A DNA stretch of 46,867 bases. Source: Bacteroidales bacterium. GTDB lineage: Bacteria > Bacteroidota > Bacteroidia > Bacteroidales > Bacteroidaceae. Position 1 is the first letter of the stretch; the number at the start of each line of letters is the position of its first letter. The notes under the pieces are model-generated. The model was not told the origin of the DNA, searched no databases, and saw nothing but the letters and a program-made list of their open reading frames with translations. A program made the position numbers and the translations under genes. Positions 35,743 to 44,260 of the stretch are shown here, one piece after another. The stretch lies in NCBI GenBank assembly GCA_022772475.1, contig JALEZQ010000039.1:1-46867 (forward strand), read 5' to 3'.

Positions 35743-36152
35743 AGACAATAAATGATGGTTTGCGTGGTAGGGTTGAGGGGCCTGCCCCACCCTGTCACGG
35801 CTATACCGGCGCTGCCGGCGCATGGGCAACCGGGGGCGTCGATACAGGGATGGGGCGAAGGGGCTGTGGCCTTTTTGGATGCAAAAGTACGGCTTTTATT
35901 GCTAATGGCGTTATAAAATTCTATAAAGATTGAGGGGGAACGACGTCGCATTGCTCTACGCTCAGCCTTACCGTCCTTGCTCATTCACGAACAGCATCTG
36001 CCGTGGCGTGGGCGTGGCGTGGGCTTCACAAACTTCCTCAAAAATTTTCCATCTCGGAATAATGTTGTACCTTTGCACCATCGTTCGCCGGGCAAACAGC
36101 CCGTTCGTGGCGAACCGAGTGCTTGCCTAACCTCGTAAAAAACAAGTTTTAT
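35743..36152. promoter_or_regulatory. Divergent promoter region: Bat operon and queuosine cluster
   Basis: Leftward, TACTTTTGC (complement of 35881-35889) is a consensus -7 box for the MoxR/Bat run, with a leader of about 135 nt. Rightward, TACCTTTGC at 36068-36076 is the -7 box for the transporter/queC/queF run, with a leader of about 72 nt. No queuosine (preQ1) riboswitch was recognised in that leader. No gene is seen in the gap. Confidence 0.65.
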
Positions 36153-36839
36153 ATGTCTCAACGTCCTACGTTCAGTCTGCCCTTCGCGCTGGCAGGCATC
36201 GTTTTCTGCATCTGTCTTATCGCCTCAAACCTTCTGGCCATCAAGCAGGTGATGGTTGGTCCGTTAGTCATGACGGGTGCCCTCATTGTCTTCCCCATCT
36301 CGTATATCATCAACGACTGCATCGTCGAGGTATGGGGCTACCGCCGTGCCCGCCTGCTCATCTGGACCGGCTTTGTCATGAATTTCCTTTTCGCCGTCTT
36401 CGGTATGCTGGCCGACGCGCTGCCGGCTGCTCCGTTCTGGGATGGTCAGGAGGGTTTCCACGCCATCTTCGGCCTGGCACCGCGTATTGCCTGCGCTTCG
36501 TTCCTGGCGTTCCTCGTGGGCTCGTTCCTCAACGCTTATGTCATGAGCCGCATGAAACTGCGTGACGGCAACCGCCGCTTCTCGCTGCGCGCCATCGCCT
36601 CGACGCTGGTGGGCGAGTCGGCCGACTCGCTCGTGTTCTTCCCCATCGCCCTGGGGGGCATCATGCCGTGGGACCAGATGCCGGTGATGATGCTCACGCA
36701 GATTGGTCTCAAGACAATCTACGAGATTATCGCCCTGCCGGTCACCATCCGCGTGGTACGCGCCATGAAGCGCATGGAGGGGCAGGAGGTTTATGACAAC
36801 AATATCTCTTATAGTATATGGAAGATTTCCGAGATTTAA
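36153..36839 (+). CDS. Queuosine precursor transporter (YhhQ/VUT family)
   Basis: A 228-aa inner-membrane protein with about six hydrophobic segments, of the VUT/ECF-like family whose E. coli member YhhQ takes up preQ0/preQ1. Family-typical parts are [26 protein letters not shown] and the late segment [18 protein letters not shown]. The ATG at 36153 (MSQRPTFS) was chosen over a TTG ten codons upstream. The last 22 bp overlap queC. The neighbours support a role in salvaging queuosine precursors. Confidence 0.92.
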   Translation: MSQRPTFSLPFALAGIVFCICLIASNLLAIKQVMVGPLVMTGALIVFPISYIINDCIVEVWGYRRARLLIWTGFVMNFLFAVFGMLADALPAAPFWDGQEGFHAIFGLAPRIACASFLAFLVGSFLNAYVMSRMKLRDGNRRFSLRAIASTLVGESADSLVFFPIALGGIMPWDQMPVMMLTQIGLKTIYEIIALPVTIRVVRAMKRMEGQEVYDNNISYSIWKISEI

Positions 36840-37516
36840 CCTTCCCTCACCACGAGGGGGCTCTGGTTGTCCTGAGCGGTGGTCAGGACAGTACGACGTG
36901 CCTGTTTTGGGCTTTGAAGCGCTTTAGCCACGTGCGGGCCATCTGTTTCCGCTATGGCCAAAAGCATGTGGAGGAGGTAGATCTGGCTGAGGGCATTGCC
37001 CGCGAGGCGGGTGTGCCCATCACGGTCCTCGACGCGGGCCTCATCGGCCAACTGTCGCACAATGCGCTCACCGACTCTTCCATCGCCATGGACAGCGAAA
37101 AACCGGCGGATGCCCTGCCCAATACTTTCGTGCCGGGGCGCAACCTCTTCTTTCTGAGCATCGCGGCGGTGCACGCCCGCGAGCATGGCCTGCGCCACCT
37201 CGTCACGGGGGTGTCGCAGACGGACTTCTCGGGCTATCCCGACTGCCGCGACGCCTTTATCCGCTCGCTGAACGTCACGCTCAATCTGGCCATGGACGAT
37301 CAGTTTGTCATCCATACGCCGCTGATGTGGCTCGACAAATGCCAGACGTGGGCGCTGGCGGACAGCCTGGGTGTCCTCGATCTGGTGCGCCACCGCACGC
37401 TGACGTGCTACAACGGCATCGTCGGTGACGGCTGTGGCCACTGCCCGGCGTGCCGGTTGCGCCGCCGCGGGCTGGAGCAGTATCTGGCAGCAAAAGCATC
37501 TGAGGATGAGCAATAA
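36818..37516 (+). CDS. queC: 7-cyano-7-deazaguanine (preQ0) synthase QueC
   Basis: A 232-aa enzyme that makes preQ0 from 7-carboxy-7-deazaguanine and ammonia using ATP. The PP-loop SGGQDST is at residues 20-26, and the zinc-binding cluster is present near the C terminus as C-x8-C-x2-C-x2-C (around DGCGHCPAC). Start codon overlap with the transporter gene by 22 bp implies coupling. It is followed by queF after 45 bp. QueD and QueE, the earlier steps, are not in the window. Confidence 0.96.
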   Translation: MEDFRDLTFPHHEGALVVLSGGQDSTTCLFWALKRFSHVRAICFRYGQKHVEEVDLAEGIAREAGVPITVLDAGLIGQLSHNALTDSSIAMDSEKPADALPNTFVPGRNLFFLSIAAVHAREHGLRHLVTGVSQTDFSGYPDCRDAFIRSLNVTLNLAMDDQFVIHTPLMWLDKCQTWALADSLGVLDLVRHRTLTCYNGIVGDGCGHCPACRLRRRGLEQYLAAKASEDEQ

Positions 37517-37561
37517 ACTGAGAACACGTTGACCAATTAATAGAACACCTCTACATTTAAT

Positions 37562-38020
37562 ATGAACCGCACCGACGACAACCTCAAACAACTTGGCGGC
37601 AAGACGGTCTATCGCGACGACTACGCCCCCGAAGTGCTCGAGACCTTCATCAACAAGCACCCCGATAACGACTACTGGGTACAGTTCAACTGCCCGGAGT
37701 TTACCAGCCTATGCCCCATCACGGGCCAGCCCGACTTTGCCGAAATCCGCATCATGTACCTGCCCGACCAGCGCATGGTGGAGAGCAAGAGCCTCAAACT
37801 CTATCTGTTCAGTTTCCGCAACCACGGCGACTTCCACGAGGACTGTGTCAACATCATCATGAAGGACCTCATCCGCCTGATGGACCCCAAATACATCGAG
37901 GTGACTGGCATCTTCACGCCCCGCGGCGGCATCAGCATCTACCCCTATGCCAACTACGGCCGCCCGGGAACCAAGTACGAACAACTGGCTGGCGAGCGTC
38001 TGGCACGCCATGGCATGTGA
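37562..38020 (+). CDS. queF: preQ0 reductase QueF
   Basis: A 152-aa NADPH-dependent 7-cyano-7-deazaguanine reductase, of the short single-domain type. The nucleophilic Cys is C51 in [11 protein letters not shown] with the conserved Asp D58, and the QueF motif [14 protein letters not shown] (74-87) and E93 follow. It converts preQ0 to preQ1 for queuosine in tRNA. It is the last gene of the queuosine run. Confidence 0.96.
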   Translation: MNRTDDNLKQLGGKTVYRDDYAPEVLETFINKHPDNDYWVQFNCPEFTSLCPITGQPDFAEIRIMYLPDQRMVESKSLKLYLFSFRNHGDFHEDCVNIIMKDLIRLMDPKYIEVTGIFTPRGGISIYPYANYGRPGTKYEQLAGERLARHGM

Positions 38021-38389
38021 GGTTTCACATACCGTGTGCAATCGCGCCTTTCACATTCGTTAACCTCGAGAATGCCCGCGAAACCCACCACCCTCTCACG
38101 CGGTCGGAAATAACGCCGGCATGGCGCGCTTCAATTTGCCATATTCTGGCAAAGTCTTGAAAGGCCGCCCTGCTACAAGTTAATTCTCTTGAAATTTTTG
38201 TATCATAAGGCCGAAAAGCCCCCTCGCTGACCCGCCGAAGGGCAAGCGTTTTCGGAGATACGGTTTGGGCGACAGGAAATTCTGTCGCCCAAACCGTAAT
38301 TTCTATCGCCCAATCTGTGGAGGCCGGATGCACTTTTCGCCCATCGCCACGCTTTTCCGCTTCTATTTTTAGCGCACAGGCCCTTCACG
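38021..38389. other. Intergenic repeat region after queF
   Basis: No gene is supported. It contains an inverted arm pair CCGAAAA (about 38212) / TTTTCGG (about 38250), and the third 21-bp repeat locus. An open minus frame (38025-38333) results largely from the repeats. Confidence 0.5.
38261..38316. repeat. 21-bp phased GTTTGGGCGAC repeat array, locus 3
   Basis: Cores start at 38263 (forward), 38284 (reverse) and 38305 (reverse), each 21 bp apart. The first pair makes a perfect 16-bp stem ACGGTTTGGGCGACAG with a 6-nt loop. Compared with locus 2, the stem differs by a matched pair of changes (ACGG/CCGT versus ACTG/CAGT), so the palindrome is kept. The clear promoter-terminator unit of loci 1 and 2 is not seen here. 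Confidence 0.85.
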
Positions 38390-39237
38390 TTGTCGGCACA
38401 AAAACTCACGTTATTGGCAGGGTGTGCAATGCTTCATACGGCCCTTTCCGCGATCTACAGCAGCGCCGCTCCAAGTTTGCGGGGTCGACTACGAATGCCG
38501 GATATTATACACTCTATTCCAACTATTCTGGCTCAAAGTGGCTCTATGACAACGGTGGTCAGACAAGCCCCGTTGTGGACCGAAACGGTAGTTATGCTGC
38601 CAACAACTGCGACTGGACCATCGAGGAGGTAACGTGGCTCCCCGTCAAGATTAACGAAACTTACCGCTACAGCACGTTCACCTCGCCGCTCAATCTGACT
38701 CAGGACAATAGCCGCCTGAAGTTTTATACGGGCAAGATGAACAACGGCTATCTGGAACTGACGCAATATACGCAGGCCATCCCCGCCGGCACGCCGTTCA
38801 TGATTGAATATATCGAAGATGGCCAAGTATCGCAAGGCAGCAGTTTCCTGCAAGTGGCCGGCAGCGCCCCCGCCTTCTCCGGCTCCACCGACCTCGTCGG
38901 CACGTTGGAGACCATCGCCAAACCGACGAATCAGGGTACCATCTACACCCTGCAGCCCGCATGGGACGAGAATGCCGCAAACCTCAACTCGGCCAGTGAG
39001 GTAGCCTTCCGCCAGTTCGATGGCTCTAACATCCGCGGCTTCAGCGCCTATCTGCCCGTAGCCGCCGGGACGCAGGTGGCCGGTATGCGCTTCATCACGG
39101 ACGAGGTAACGGTCATCGAGGGCATCAGCGCCGACCAGCAGCACAAGGTGGAAGCCTACGACCTGAGCGGACGCCGCGTACAGCAAGCCAAGAAGGGCCT
39201 CTACATCATCAACGGCAAGAAGGTCATCATTCGCTAA
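38390..39237 (+). pseudogene. Decayed secreted surface-protein gene
   Basis: The frame that ends at 39237 encodes a Bacteroidetes-style exported protein: its last part reads VEAYDLSGRRVQQAKKGLYI then INGKKVIIR, the C-terminal segment typical of Prevotella secreted proteins (an LSGR...KGLYIINGKKV motif). The main body (about 38470-39237) has no recognised catalytic domain. Its 5' end is not normal: the first codons of the open frame look non-coding, while a signal-peptide-like stretch (KLTLLAGCAMLHTALSA, from about 38402) lies in another frame and begins without an ATG. A frameshift near 38450-38480 and loss of the start, or truncation of a longer protein, would explain this. It could still be an intact gene with an unusual start. 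Confidence 0.5.
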
Positions 39238-39294
39238 CCTCACTGCCCAACAACACCGCATCATCATCTTATCTATCAAACACAGACACACATC

Positions 39295-39471
39295 ATGAAA
39301 AAGACCTATATCGTCCCCGCCACCACGCGCTTTGACGTAAAACTGCAGGGCATGATTGCCGCCAGCAATCCTCGCATCGACACTGCCCCCTACCACGCTG
39401 GCAGCAGCAACTTCTCCAACAAAGGCAGCGAAGACATGTGGGGCAACAAAAACGGCGGCATCTGGCAGTAA
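39295..39471 (+). CDS. 58-aa peptide of MKKxYIxP type
   Basis: A short gene not part of a longer frame. It starts MKKTYIVPATTRFDVKLQG, continues MIAASNPRIDTAP and ends NKNGGIWQ. Short proteins beginning MKKxYIxP with a hydrophobic middle and a Gly/Ser/Asn-rich tail are frequent in Prevotella and Bacteroides, often beside secreted-protein genes; no function is known. There is no clear lipobox or double-glycine cleavage site. It lies 57 bp after the decayed surface-protein gene, and a hairpin terminator follows 28 bp later, which supports it as a real last gene of that transcript. Confidence 0.65.
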   Translation: MKKTYIVPATTRFDVKLQGMIAASNPRIDTAPYHAGSSNFSNKGSEDMWGNKNGGIWQ

Positions 39472-39498
39472 TGCCCGTAACCCCATCCCCTAACCTCA

Positions 39499-39540
39499 GC
39501 CATCCTCCGACAGACGTACCACGCGTTCTCGGAGGATGGC
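39499..39540 (+). terminator. Hairpin after the small peptide gene
   Basis: Perfect 12-bp arms GCCATCCTCCGA (39499-39510) and TCGGAGGATGGC (39529-39540) around an 18-nt loop, followed by a second direct copy of GGAGGATGGC. No long T run follows, so termination strength is uncertain. Confidence 0.65.
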
Positions 39541-39582
39541 GGAGGATGGCGTATTTATAGGGGGGGATATTTCTGTATTTTC

Positions 39583-39614
39583 TTGGAGATTAACTATAAA
39601 TAAGCTACTTTTGC
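39583..39614 (+). promoter_or_regulatory. Promoter of the small outer-membrane protein
   Basis: TTG at 39583-39585 and TACTTTTGC at 39606-39614 with a 20-nt spacer, a full consensus Bacteroidetes promoter. The ATG at 39646 lies about 27 nt past the expected start. Confidence 0.7.
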
Positions 39615-39645
39615 AACAGACAAATCAGGTTAAATCATAATAACA

Positions 39646-40269
39646 ATGAATTGTATGAAGAACTTTCAGAATTATGCAGTGTTGCGCAAACTATTTTTGA
39701 CCCTGAGCTTTCTGTTGATAGTATGTGAGGCCGCCAATGCCCAAGTATATATCGGTAGTACGTTCGGGTTTACCTCTCGTAAAGATGCCGGTGGGGTTTC
39801 GAAAAAAGATTTCAAGTTTGTTCCGGAAATCGGCTACCAACTGAATGAGAAGGTTTATGTTGGTACCAACTTAGGGTATCGGCGTATAGGAGACGCCACG
39901 AATAGTGGCTTCACCTATGCTTGTGACAAGTATATTTCTTTCGGCATTGCCCCATACATCAGATACAACCTTTATCAAAATGAGAAGGTTAGATTATTTG
40001 CAGATGGCGTGGTCAGTGTATGGCATGCAAAATACAAAGGGTTGCAGAATGCGGGAGAACAGACAGGAAAGAATATTGATGGGAATCGCTGGACTGCCGG
40101 CATTAGACCCGGTATTGCCTACGATGCCACACTGCACTTTTCATTCATGGCTAAAATAGGATGGTTGGGGTATTCATCTACCAAATTGAAAGGTTATAAG
40201 GCCACAAGTACATGGAATACGGATGTGGATACTGATAATTTATCCATAGGCTTTTTGTACCATTTTTAA
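39646..40269 (+). CDS. Small outer-membrane beta-barrel protein
   Basis: A 207-aa exported protein (204 aa if it starts at the ATG at 39655). A signal peptide (about 1-32, ending EAANAQ) leads to an eight-stranded-looking barrel with alternating pattern and a final strand LSIGFLYHF ending in Phe, as in the OMP_b-brl group (OmpA-like barrels). The gene is distinctly more AT-rich than most of the window, like the insertion sequence that follows, which suggests recent transfer. Function unknown. Confidence 0.82.
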   Translation: MNCMKNFQNYAVLRKLFLTLSFLLIVCEAANAQVYIGSTFGFTSRKDAGGVSKKDFKFVPEIGYQLNEKVYVGTNLGYRRIGDATNSGFTYACDKYISFGIAPYIRYNLYQNEKVRLFADGVVSVWHAKYKGLQNAGEQTGKNIDGNRWTAGIRPGIAYDATLHFSFMAKIGWLGYSSTKLKGYKATSTWNTDVDTDNLSIGFLYHF

Positions 40270-40289
40270 CCCGACTTCAACGCCAAACA

Positions 40290-41646
40290 CGTATTTCTCA
40301 ATAGTGTCCTAAATAAAAAGTGAAGGAGGTAGTTTTCCACTACGGGAAAGATGTACCTTAGTGGTTGCAAAAAAAACGAGCCTCCTTCATGGCAAAGATA
40401 ACACTTTTCGCTCAGGTCATTCAGATGTTGCCGAAAGATTTGATAAAATCTTTGGTAAGAAAGCACGGGACGGACAAACATGCAAAGGGCTTCAACACAT
40501 GGAGTCATTTGGTAAGCATGATTTTCTGTCAGTTTGCAGATTGCGTCTCGCTCCGCGAAATTAGCAATGGTCTGCACTCCGCCAATGGCAACCTAAACCA
40601 CCTAGGTATCCCTCGCGCCCCTTCAAAGTCCAACCTGTCGTATCAGAATGAAAAACGTTCCTGCGGGTTCTTCCGTGATTGCTATTATACCTTGCTGAAT
40701 TATTTTGGACAGCAAGTGAGGTTCACAGGACGCAAATTTCGCTTCAAGAACGCAGTTCATGCTCTAGACTCAACAACCATCACACTTTGTGCCAAAGTAT
40801 TTGACTGGGCCAGATATACGCATTCAAAGGGCGCGGTCAAGTTGCATACGCTTCTCAATTTTGAAACACTTCTCCCTGATTTCGTGCACATTACAGATGG
40901 AAAGACCACGGATAGCAAGGCTGCTTTCAGCGTAGTTGTGAAACCTGGCAGCATCGTGGTGTGCGACCGTGGCTACTTCGACACGGCGCTGATGAATTAT
41001 TGGGACAGCATCAAGGCGTTCTTCGTGGTCAGAACGAGGAAAAATGTGCTCTACAATCGGATTAAAGAGCGTGACTTGCCCGAAAAGGCGCATCCCGAAG
41101 TGCTGATTGATGAAATAGTACGCCTCACAGGCAAAGGCCCATCAAGGCAATATGCCAAGCCCATACGGAGAATAGCCGTTTACAACGCAGAGCATGGCTA
41201 TACGTTTGAACTTCTGACGAACAACATGAAACTCGCAGCAGGAACGATTGCGGACCTATATAAAGCCAGATGGGATATCGAAACCTTCTTTCGTATCCTC
41301 AAGCAGAACTTCCACATCAAGAGTTTCATCGGCACGTCAAGCAATGCCGTAGAGATACAGATATGGACCGCGCTGATTACCATTCTGCTTTTGGCCGCAA
41401 TAAAACAACAGGCTAAATACAAATGGCATTTCTCCAATCTGGTATCGTCGCTACGCCTTAATACATTTACGAAAATCGACCTCTACGTGTGGATAAATGA
41501 ACCTTTCACGCCACCGCCGGAAGAGATTTTGCAGACATAGGGGTATCCTCAATCTACAAAGATGGGAAATGCGTCAAGATAGCCAGTCTTGATGCGGATT
41601 GTCGTGAGTTCAAAGAAATTTATTTAGGACACTATTGCGTATTTCT
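40290..41646 (+). mobile_element. Complete IS4-family insertion sequence with target duplication
   Basis: The element spans 40299-41637 (1339 bp). Terminal inverted repeats are perfect over 19 bp: CAATAGTGTCCTAAATAAA at 40299-40317 and its reverse complement at 41619-41637. A direct 9-bp duplication CGTATTTCT flanks it (40290-40298 and 41638-41646). The transposase gene inside is intact. The perfect ends and duplication suggest a recent insertion. Confidence 0.95.
40389..41540 (+). CDS. IS4-family transposase
   Basis: A 383-aa DDE transposase. Catalytic acids are D127 (ALDSTT), D193 (VVCDRGYFD) and E298 within the IS4-family YREK signature Y291-R294-E298-K305 (YKARWDIETFFRILK), with exactly the canonical 2-3-6 spacing. 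An N-terminal domain of about 100 residues binds the inverted repeats. The ATG at 40389 was chosen over a TTG eight codons upstream. Length is normal and no frameshift is seen, so the element may be active. Confidence 0.95.
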   Translation: MAKITLFAQVIQMLPKDLIKSLVRKHGTDKHAKGFNTWSHLVSMIFCQFADCVSLREISNGLHSANGNLNHLGIPRAPSKSNLSYQNEKRSCGFFRDCYYTLLNYFGQQVRFTGRKFRFKNAVHALDSTTITLCAKVFDWARYTHSKGAVKLHTLLNFETLLPDFVHITDGKTTDSKAAFSVVVKPGSIVVCDRGYFDTALMNYWDSIKAFFVVRTRKNVLYNRIKERDLPEKAHPEVLIDEIVRLTGKGPSRQYAKPIRRIAVYNAEHGYTFELLTNNMKLAAGTIADLYKARWDIETFFRILKQNFHIKSFIGTSSNAVEIQIWTALITILLLAAIKQQAKYKWHFSNLVSSLRLNTFTKIDLYVWINEPFTPPPEEILQT

Positions 41647-42087
41647 ATAATATAATCGGGCAGATTCACGCACACTCCCCCGGCACAACATATTTAGTCT
41701 CAACAAAGATATTCAGACCTGCGCTTAACGGAAATGATTGCAACGCCCACACAAACGAGAAATAATATGTACCTTCGCTTAGGGCCAAAGTATAATGCCT
41801 TCAGAGCGAAGGTGAGGAAGGCTGAAGGCCTTCCCAAACCCGACGAAGGCGGGTTTGTCCATAGCCCACGGGCAAGCGACCGTAGGGAGCGGCGCCCTGG
41901 GTAGGGCCGCCATAGCCCACGTCGCGCTGTAAGTGCAAAAGTATTAGTAGAGGGCAGCGCCCTCGCTAAGCGAAATGTCGCCGTACTACATCGCCCACCG
42001 GGGGCGTTGCCCCCTTTTCAAACTTTTGCACTTACAGCGCGATGCGAGCGGGCCCCTTCGCTCAAACATCTTCATTTTGACACCCCG
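41647..42087. repeat. Hairpin-rich region with 20-bp inverted repeat
   Basis: No gene is visible. In order: an ACCTTCGC...GCGAAGGT pair (about 41771-41808), GGAAGGC-tgaag-GCCTTCC (about 41816-41834), AAACCCG-acgaagg-CGGGTTT (41836-41856), a 20-bp perfect inverted repeat CGCGCTGTAAGTGCAAAAGT at 41923-41942 with its complement at 42022-42041, and inside that GGGGGC-gtt-GCCCCC. The left arm also carries a minus-strand TACTTTTGC box (41935-41943). It looks like a small non-autonomous element or a cluster of REP-like sequences. Confidence 0.7.
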
Positions 42088-42134
42088 CAAAAAGCCCCGT
42101 AGCCCAAACCGGTCAAACGGTTTGGGCTACGGGG
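42088..42134 (-). terminator. xpt terminator built from a 21-bp phased pair
   Basis: Perfect 17-bp arms CCCCGTAGCCCAAACCG (42095-42111) and CGGTTTGGGCTACGGGG (42118-42134), loop GTCAAA. On the minus strand TTTTTGCGG follows, a good intrinsic terminator for xpt. The cores GTAGCCCAAAC (42099) and GTTTGGGCTAC (42120) are 21 bp apart, like the repeats at 11.95, 23.75 and 38.26 kb. Confidence 0.85.
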
Positions 42135-42175
42135 ATGAGGGTCGAAGACGGTTGAGGGACGCGGCGGGGGAGGGG

Positions 42176-42769
42176 TCAGTCGCGGCTTTCCCGGGGACGG
42201 AAGGTGACGGTCTGCGTGCGCCAGTCCATGGCATCGACGATGGCCACCGACTCGAGGCGATAGCCCTCCTGACGGAGCAGACGACCACCCTGCTGCCAAC
42301 CCTTTTCGATGGCGATACCTATGCCCACCACCTGTCCGCCGGCCTGACGCACCAGGTCGATGAGGGCGTGGGCGGCCTGCCCGTCGGCCAAAAAGTCGTC
42401 CACGATGAGGACGCGATCGTCGGCTGTGAGATAGGGCCGCGAGACAAAGACGCTGTTGTGGCGGCGGTGGGTGAAGGAGTAGGCCTGGGCAACGTATTTG
42501 TCGTCGGTGCAGTTGGCCGTCTCGCTCTTCTTGGCAAAGACCACGGGCACGTCGAGCAGATGGCCCAGCAGGGTGGCGATGGCGATGCCGCTGGCTTCGA
42601 TGGTGAGGACCTTGTTGACCCCGGCGTCGCTGAAGGCGCGCATGAAGTGGTCGGCAATGCCGCGCATGACGGCCATGTCGATGCGGTGGTTCAGAAAACT
42701 GTCCACCTTGAGCACATTGCCCTCCTTGACGACGCCGTCAGTGAGAATCTTTTCTTCCAGGAAATTCAT
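42176..42769 (-). CDS. xpt: Xanthine phosphoribosyltransferase
   Basis: A 197-aa purine salvage enzyme converting xanthine and PRPP to XMP. The PRPP-binding motif VLIVDDFLADGQA is at residues 120-132, and EASGIAIATLLGHLL (58-72) matches the PPi-binding region. The start MNFLEEKILTDG is the family form. It lies 66 bp downstream of purT and may be read from the same promoter, so one transcript would serve purine synthesis and salvage. No purine riboswitch was recognised. Confidence 0.95.
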   Translation of the reverse strand: MNFLEEKILTDGVVKEGNVLKVDSFLNHRIDMAVMRGIADHFMRAFSDAGVNKVLTIEASGIAIATLLGHLLDVPVVFAKKSETANCTDDKYVAQAYSFTHRRHNSVFVSRPYLTADDRVLIVDDFLADGQAAHALIDLVRQAGGQVVGIGIAIEKGWQQGGRLLRQEGYRLESVAIVDAMDWRTQTVTFRPRESRD

Positions 42770-42835
42770 GGCATAGGGATGGGGAAGCGTGGTGTGCCAG
42801 GCGCGCCGGCCTCACGATACCGCCCGCTGTGCGGG

Positions 42836-43999
42836 TCAATAGACCTCTACATAGGAGGCCAGACGCTTGGCCTTGTCGCGCAGGGCATCGAGGTCGGCGT
42901 CGAGGGGACCGTTGCACACGACGACGCCCATGCGGCGGCCGACGCGTGTGGTGGGTTTGCCGAAGATGCGGATGTCGGCGTCCTCTTCGCAGGTCTGCTC
43001 GATGCCGCGGTAGCGGGGCTGCTCGGTGCTGGCGATGGGCGAGAGGATGACGGCGCTGGCGCCGATACGCAGGGACTTGATGCAAGGGATGGGCATGCCC
43101 AGGACGGCGCGGGCGTGGAGTTCAAACTCGCTGAAGTTTTGCGTGCCGGCCAGAGTGACCATGCCGGTGTCGTGCGGACGCGGCGAGAGTTCGGAGAAAT
43201 AGACGCCGTTCTCGTGGCTCAGAAAGAACTCTACGCCCCAAATGCCGGCGCCGGTGAGCGCTTCGGTGACCTTAGCAGCCATGCGCTGGGCCTCGGCGAG
43301 GTGCTCGGGAGCGATGTGGGCGGGCTGGAAACTCTCGCGGTAGTCGCCGCCTTTCTGCACGTGGCCGATGGGGGCGCAGAAGAGCGTGGGACCGTTCTGC
43401 TGCGTCACGGTGAGCAGGGTGATTTCGCTGTCGAAATGGATGAACTCCTCGATGATGAGTTCGTGGATGTCGCCGCGACTGCCTTCGTTGCCATACTTCC
43501 AGGCGTGGGGCAGGTCTTCGGCCGAGCGCACGAGCGACTGTCCCTTGCCCGACGACGACATGAGGGGCTTGACCACACAGGGGAAACCAATCTGCTCGGC
43601 GGCCTGACAGAGTTCGTCGTAACTCTTGGCATAGAAATAGCGGGCGGTCTTGAGGCCGAGTTCCTTGGCGGCGAGGTCGCGGATGGCCTTGCGGTTCATC
43701 GTGTAGTTGACGGCACGTGCCGAGGGCACCACCCGGATGCCCTGCGCTTCGTAGTCGTAGAGGCGCTCGGTGCGGATGGCCTCAATTTCGGGCACGATGA
43801 GGTCCGGCTGGTGACGGCTGACGACGGCATCGAGGGCATCGCCGTCGAGCATGGAAAACACTTCGCAGGCATCGGCCACCTGCATGGCAGGGGCACCGGC
43901 GTAGGAGTCGCAGGCCACGACGTAGTGGCCCAGACGCTTGGCGGCGATGACAAACTCCTTGCCCAGTTCGCCGGAACCTAACAGCAATATCTTCTTCAT
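42836..43999 (-). CDS. purT: Formate-dependent GAR transformylase PurT
   Basis: A 387-aa ATP-grasp enzyme that makes formyl-GAR from GAR, formate and ATP in purine synthesis. The opening [15 protein letters not shown] is the nucleotide-binding part of the N-terminal domain. The ATP-grasp core includes [14 protein letters not shown] and [20 protein letters not shown] (near residues 270-289, ending in the conserved PRPHDTG). Length is normal. It is the first gene of the purT-xpt pair. Confidence 0.96.
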   Translation of the reverse strand: MKKILLLGSGELGKEFVIAAKRLGHYVVACDSYAGAPAMQVADACEVFSMLDGDALDAVVSRHQPDLIVPEIEAIRTERLYDYEAQGIRVVPSARAVNYTMNRKAIRDLAAKELGLKTARYFYAKSYDELCQAAEQIGFPCVVKPLMSSSGKGQSLVRSAEDLPHAWKYGNEGSRGDIHELIIEEFIHFDSEITLLTVTQQNGPTLFCAPIGHVQKGGDYRESFQPAHIAPEHLAEAQRMAAKVTEALTGAGIWGVEFFLSHENGVYFSELSPRPHDTGMVTLAGTQNFSEFELHARAVLGMPIPCIKSLRIGASAVILSPIASTEQPRYRGIEQTCEEDADIRIFGKPTTRVGRRMGVVVCNGPLDADLDALRDKAKRLASYVEVY

Positions 44000-44071
44000 G
44001 TATTGAGGTTTTTGACGGGCATTGCGGCTGCTGTGCCGCAGCGTGCCGTCATGATATTATTTTCTGTGTCT

Positions 44072-44080
44072 GCAAAGTTA
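44072..44080 (-). promoter_or_regulatory. -7 box of purT
   Basis: TAACTTTGC on the minus strand, an exact TAnnTTTGC match 73 nt upstream of the purT ATG. The gap between purT and the phosphoesterase gene holds this promoter and one terminator only. Confidence 0.65.
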
Positions 44081-44182
44081 CAGATACGCCGCCGAAGGGC
44101 CAAACGATTTGGCGGGCGATTTGCCAAGCAATGACGTGAGAGGCGCGGAAGAAAGGGTAAGCGCGTCATCTTCGGCAAAAGG

Positions 44183-44225
44183 GGAGAGGCCGGCACAAGA
44201 CTGTGCGTCTCGTGCCGGCCTCTCC
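44183..44225 (-). terminator. Terminator of the secreted phosphoesterase gene
   Basis: Perfect 14-bp arms GGAGAGGCCGGCAC (44183-44196) and GTGCCGGCCTCTCC (44212-44225) around a 15-nt loop. On the minus strand it is followed by CCTTTTGCC. It lies 36 bp past the leftward stop. Confidence 0.8.
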
Positions 44226-44260
44226 GGTTTTCTGTTGTTGCCTTATGCAGCGGAAGCCCG

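Noticed and set aside
36077-36152. A preQ1 riboswitch before the queuosine cluster
   Set aside because: The leader of about 72 nt lacks a recognisable preQ1 aptamer fold by eye; a covariance search would be needed to claim one.
41488-41496. TGTGGATAA, an exact DnaA-box complement
   Set aside because: It lies inside the transposase gene (encoding part of YVWIN) and is single; no cluster of boxes is present, so it is not evidence for an origin.
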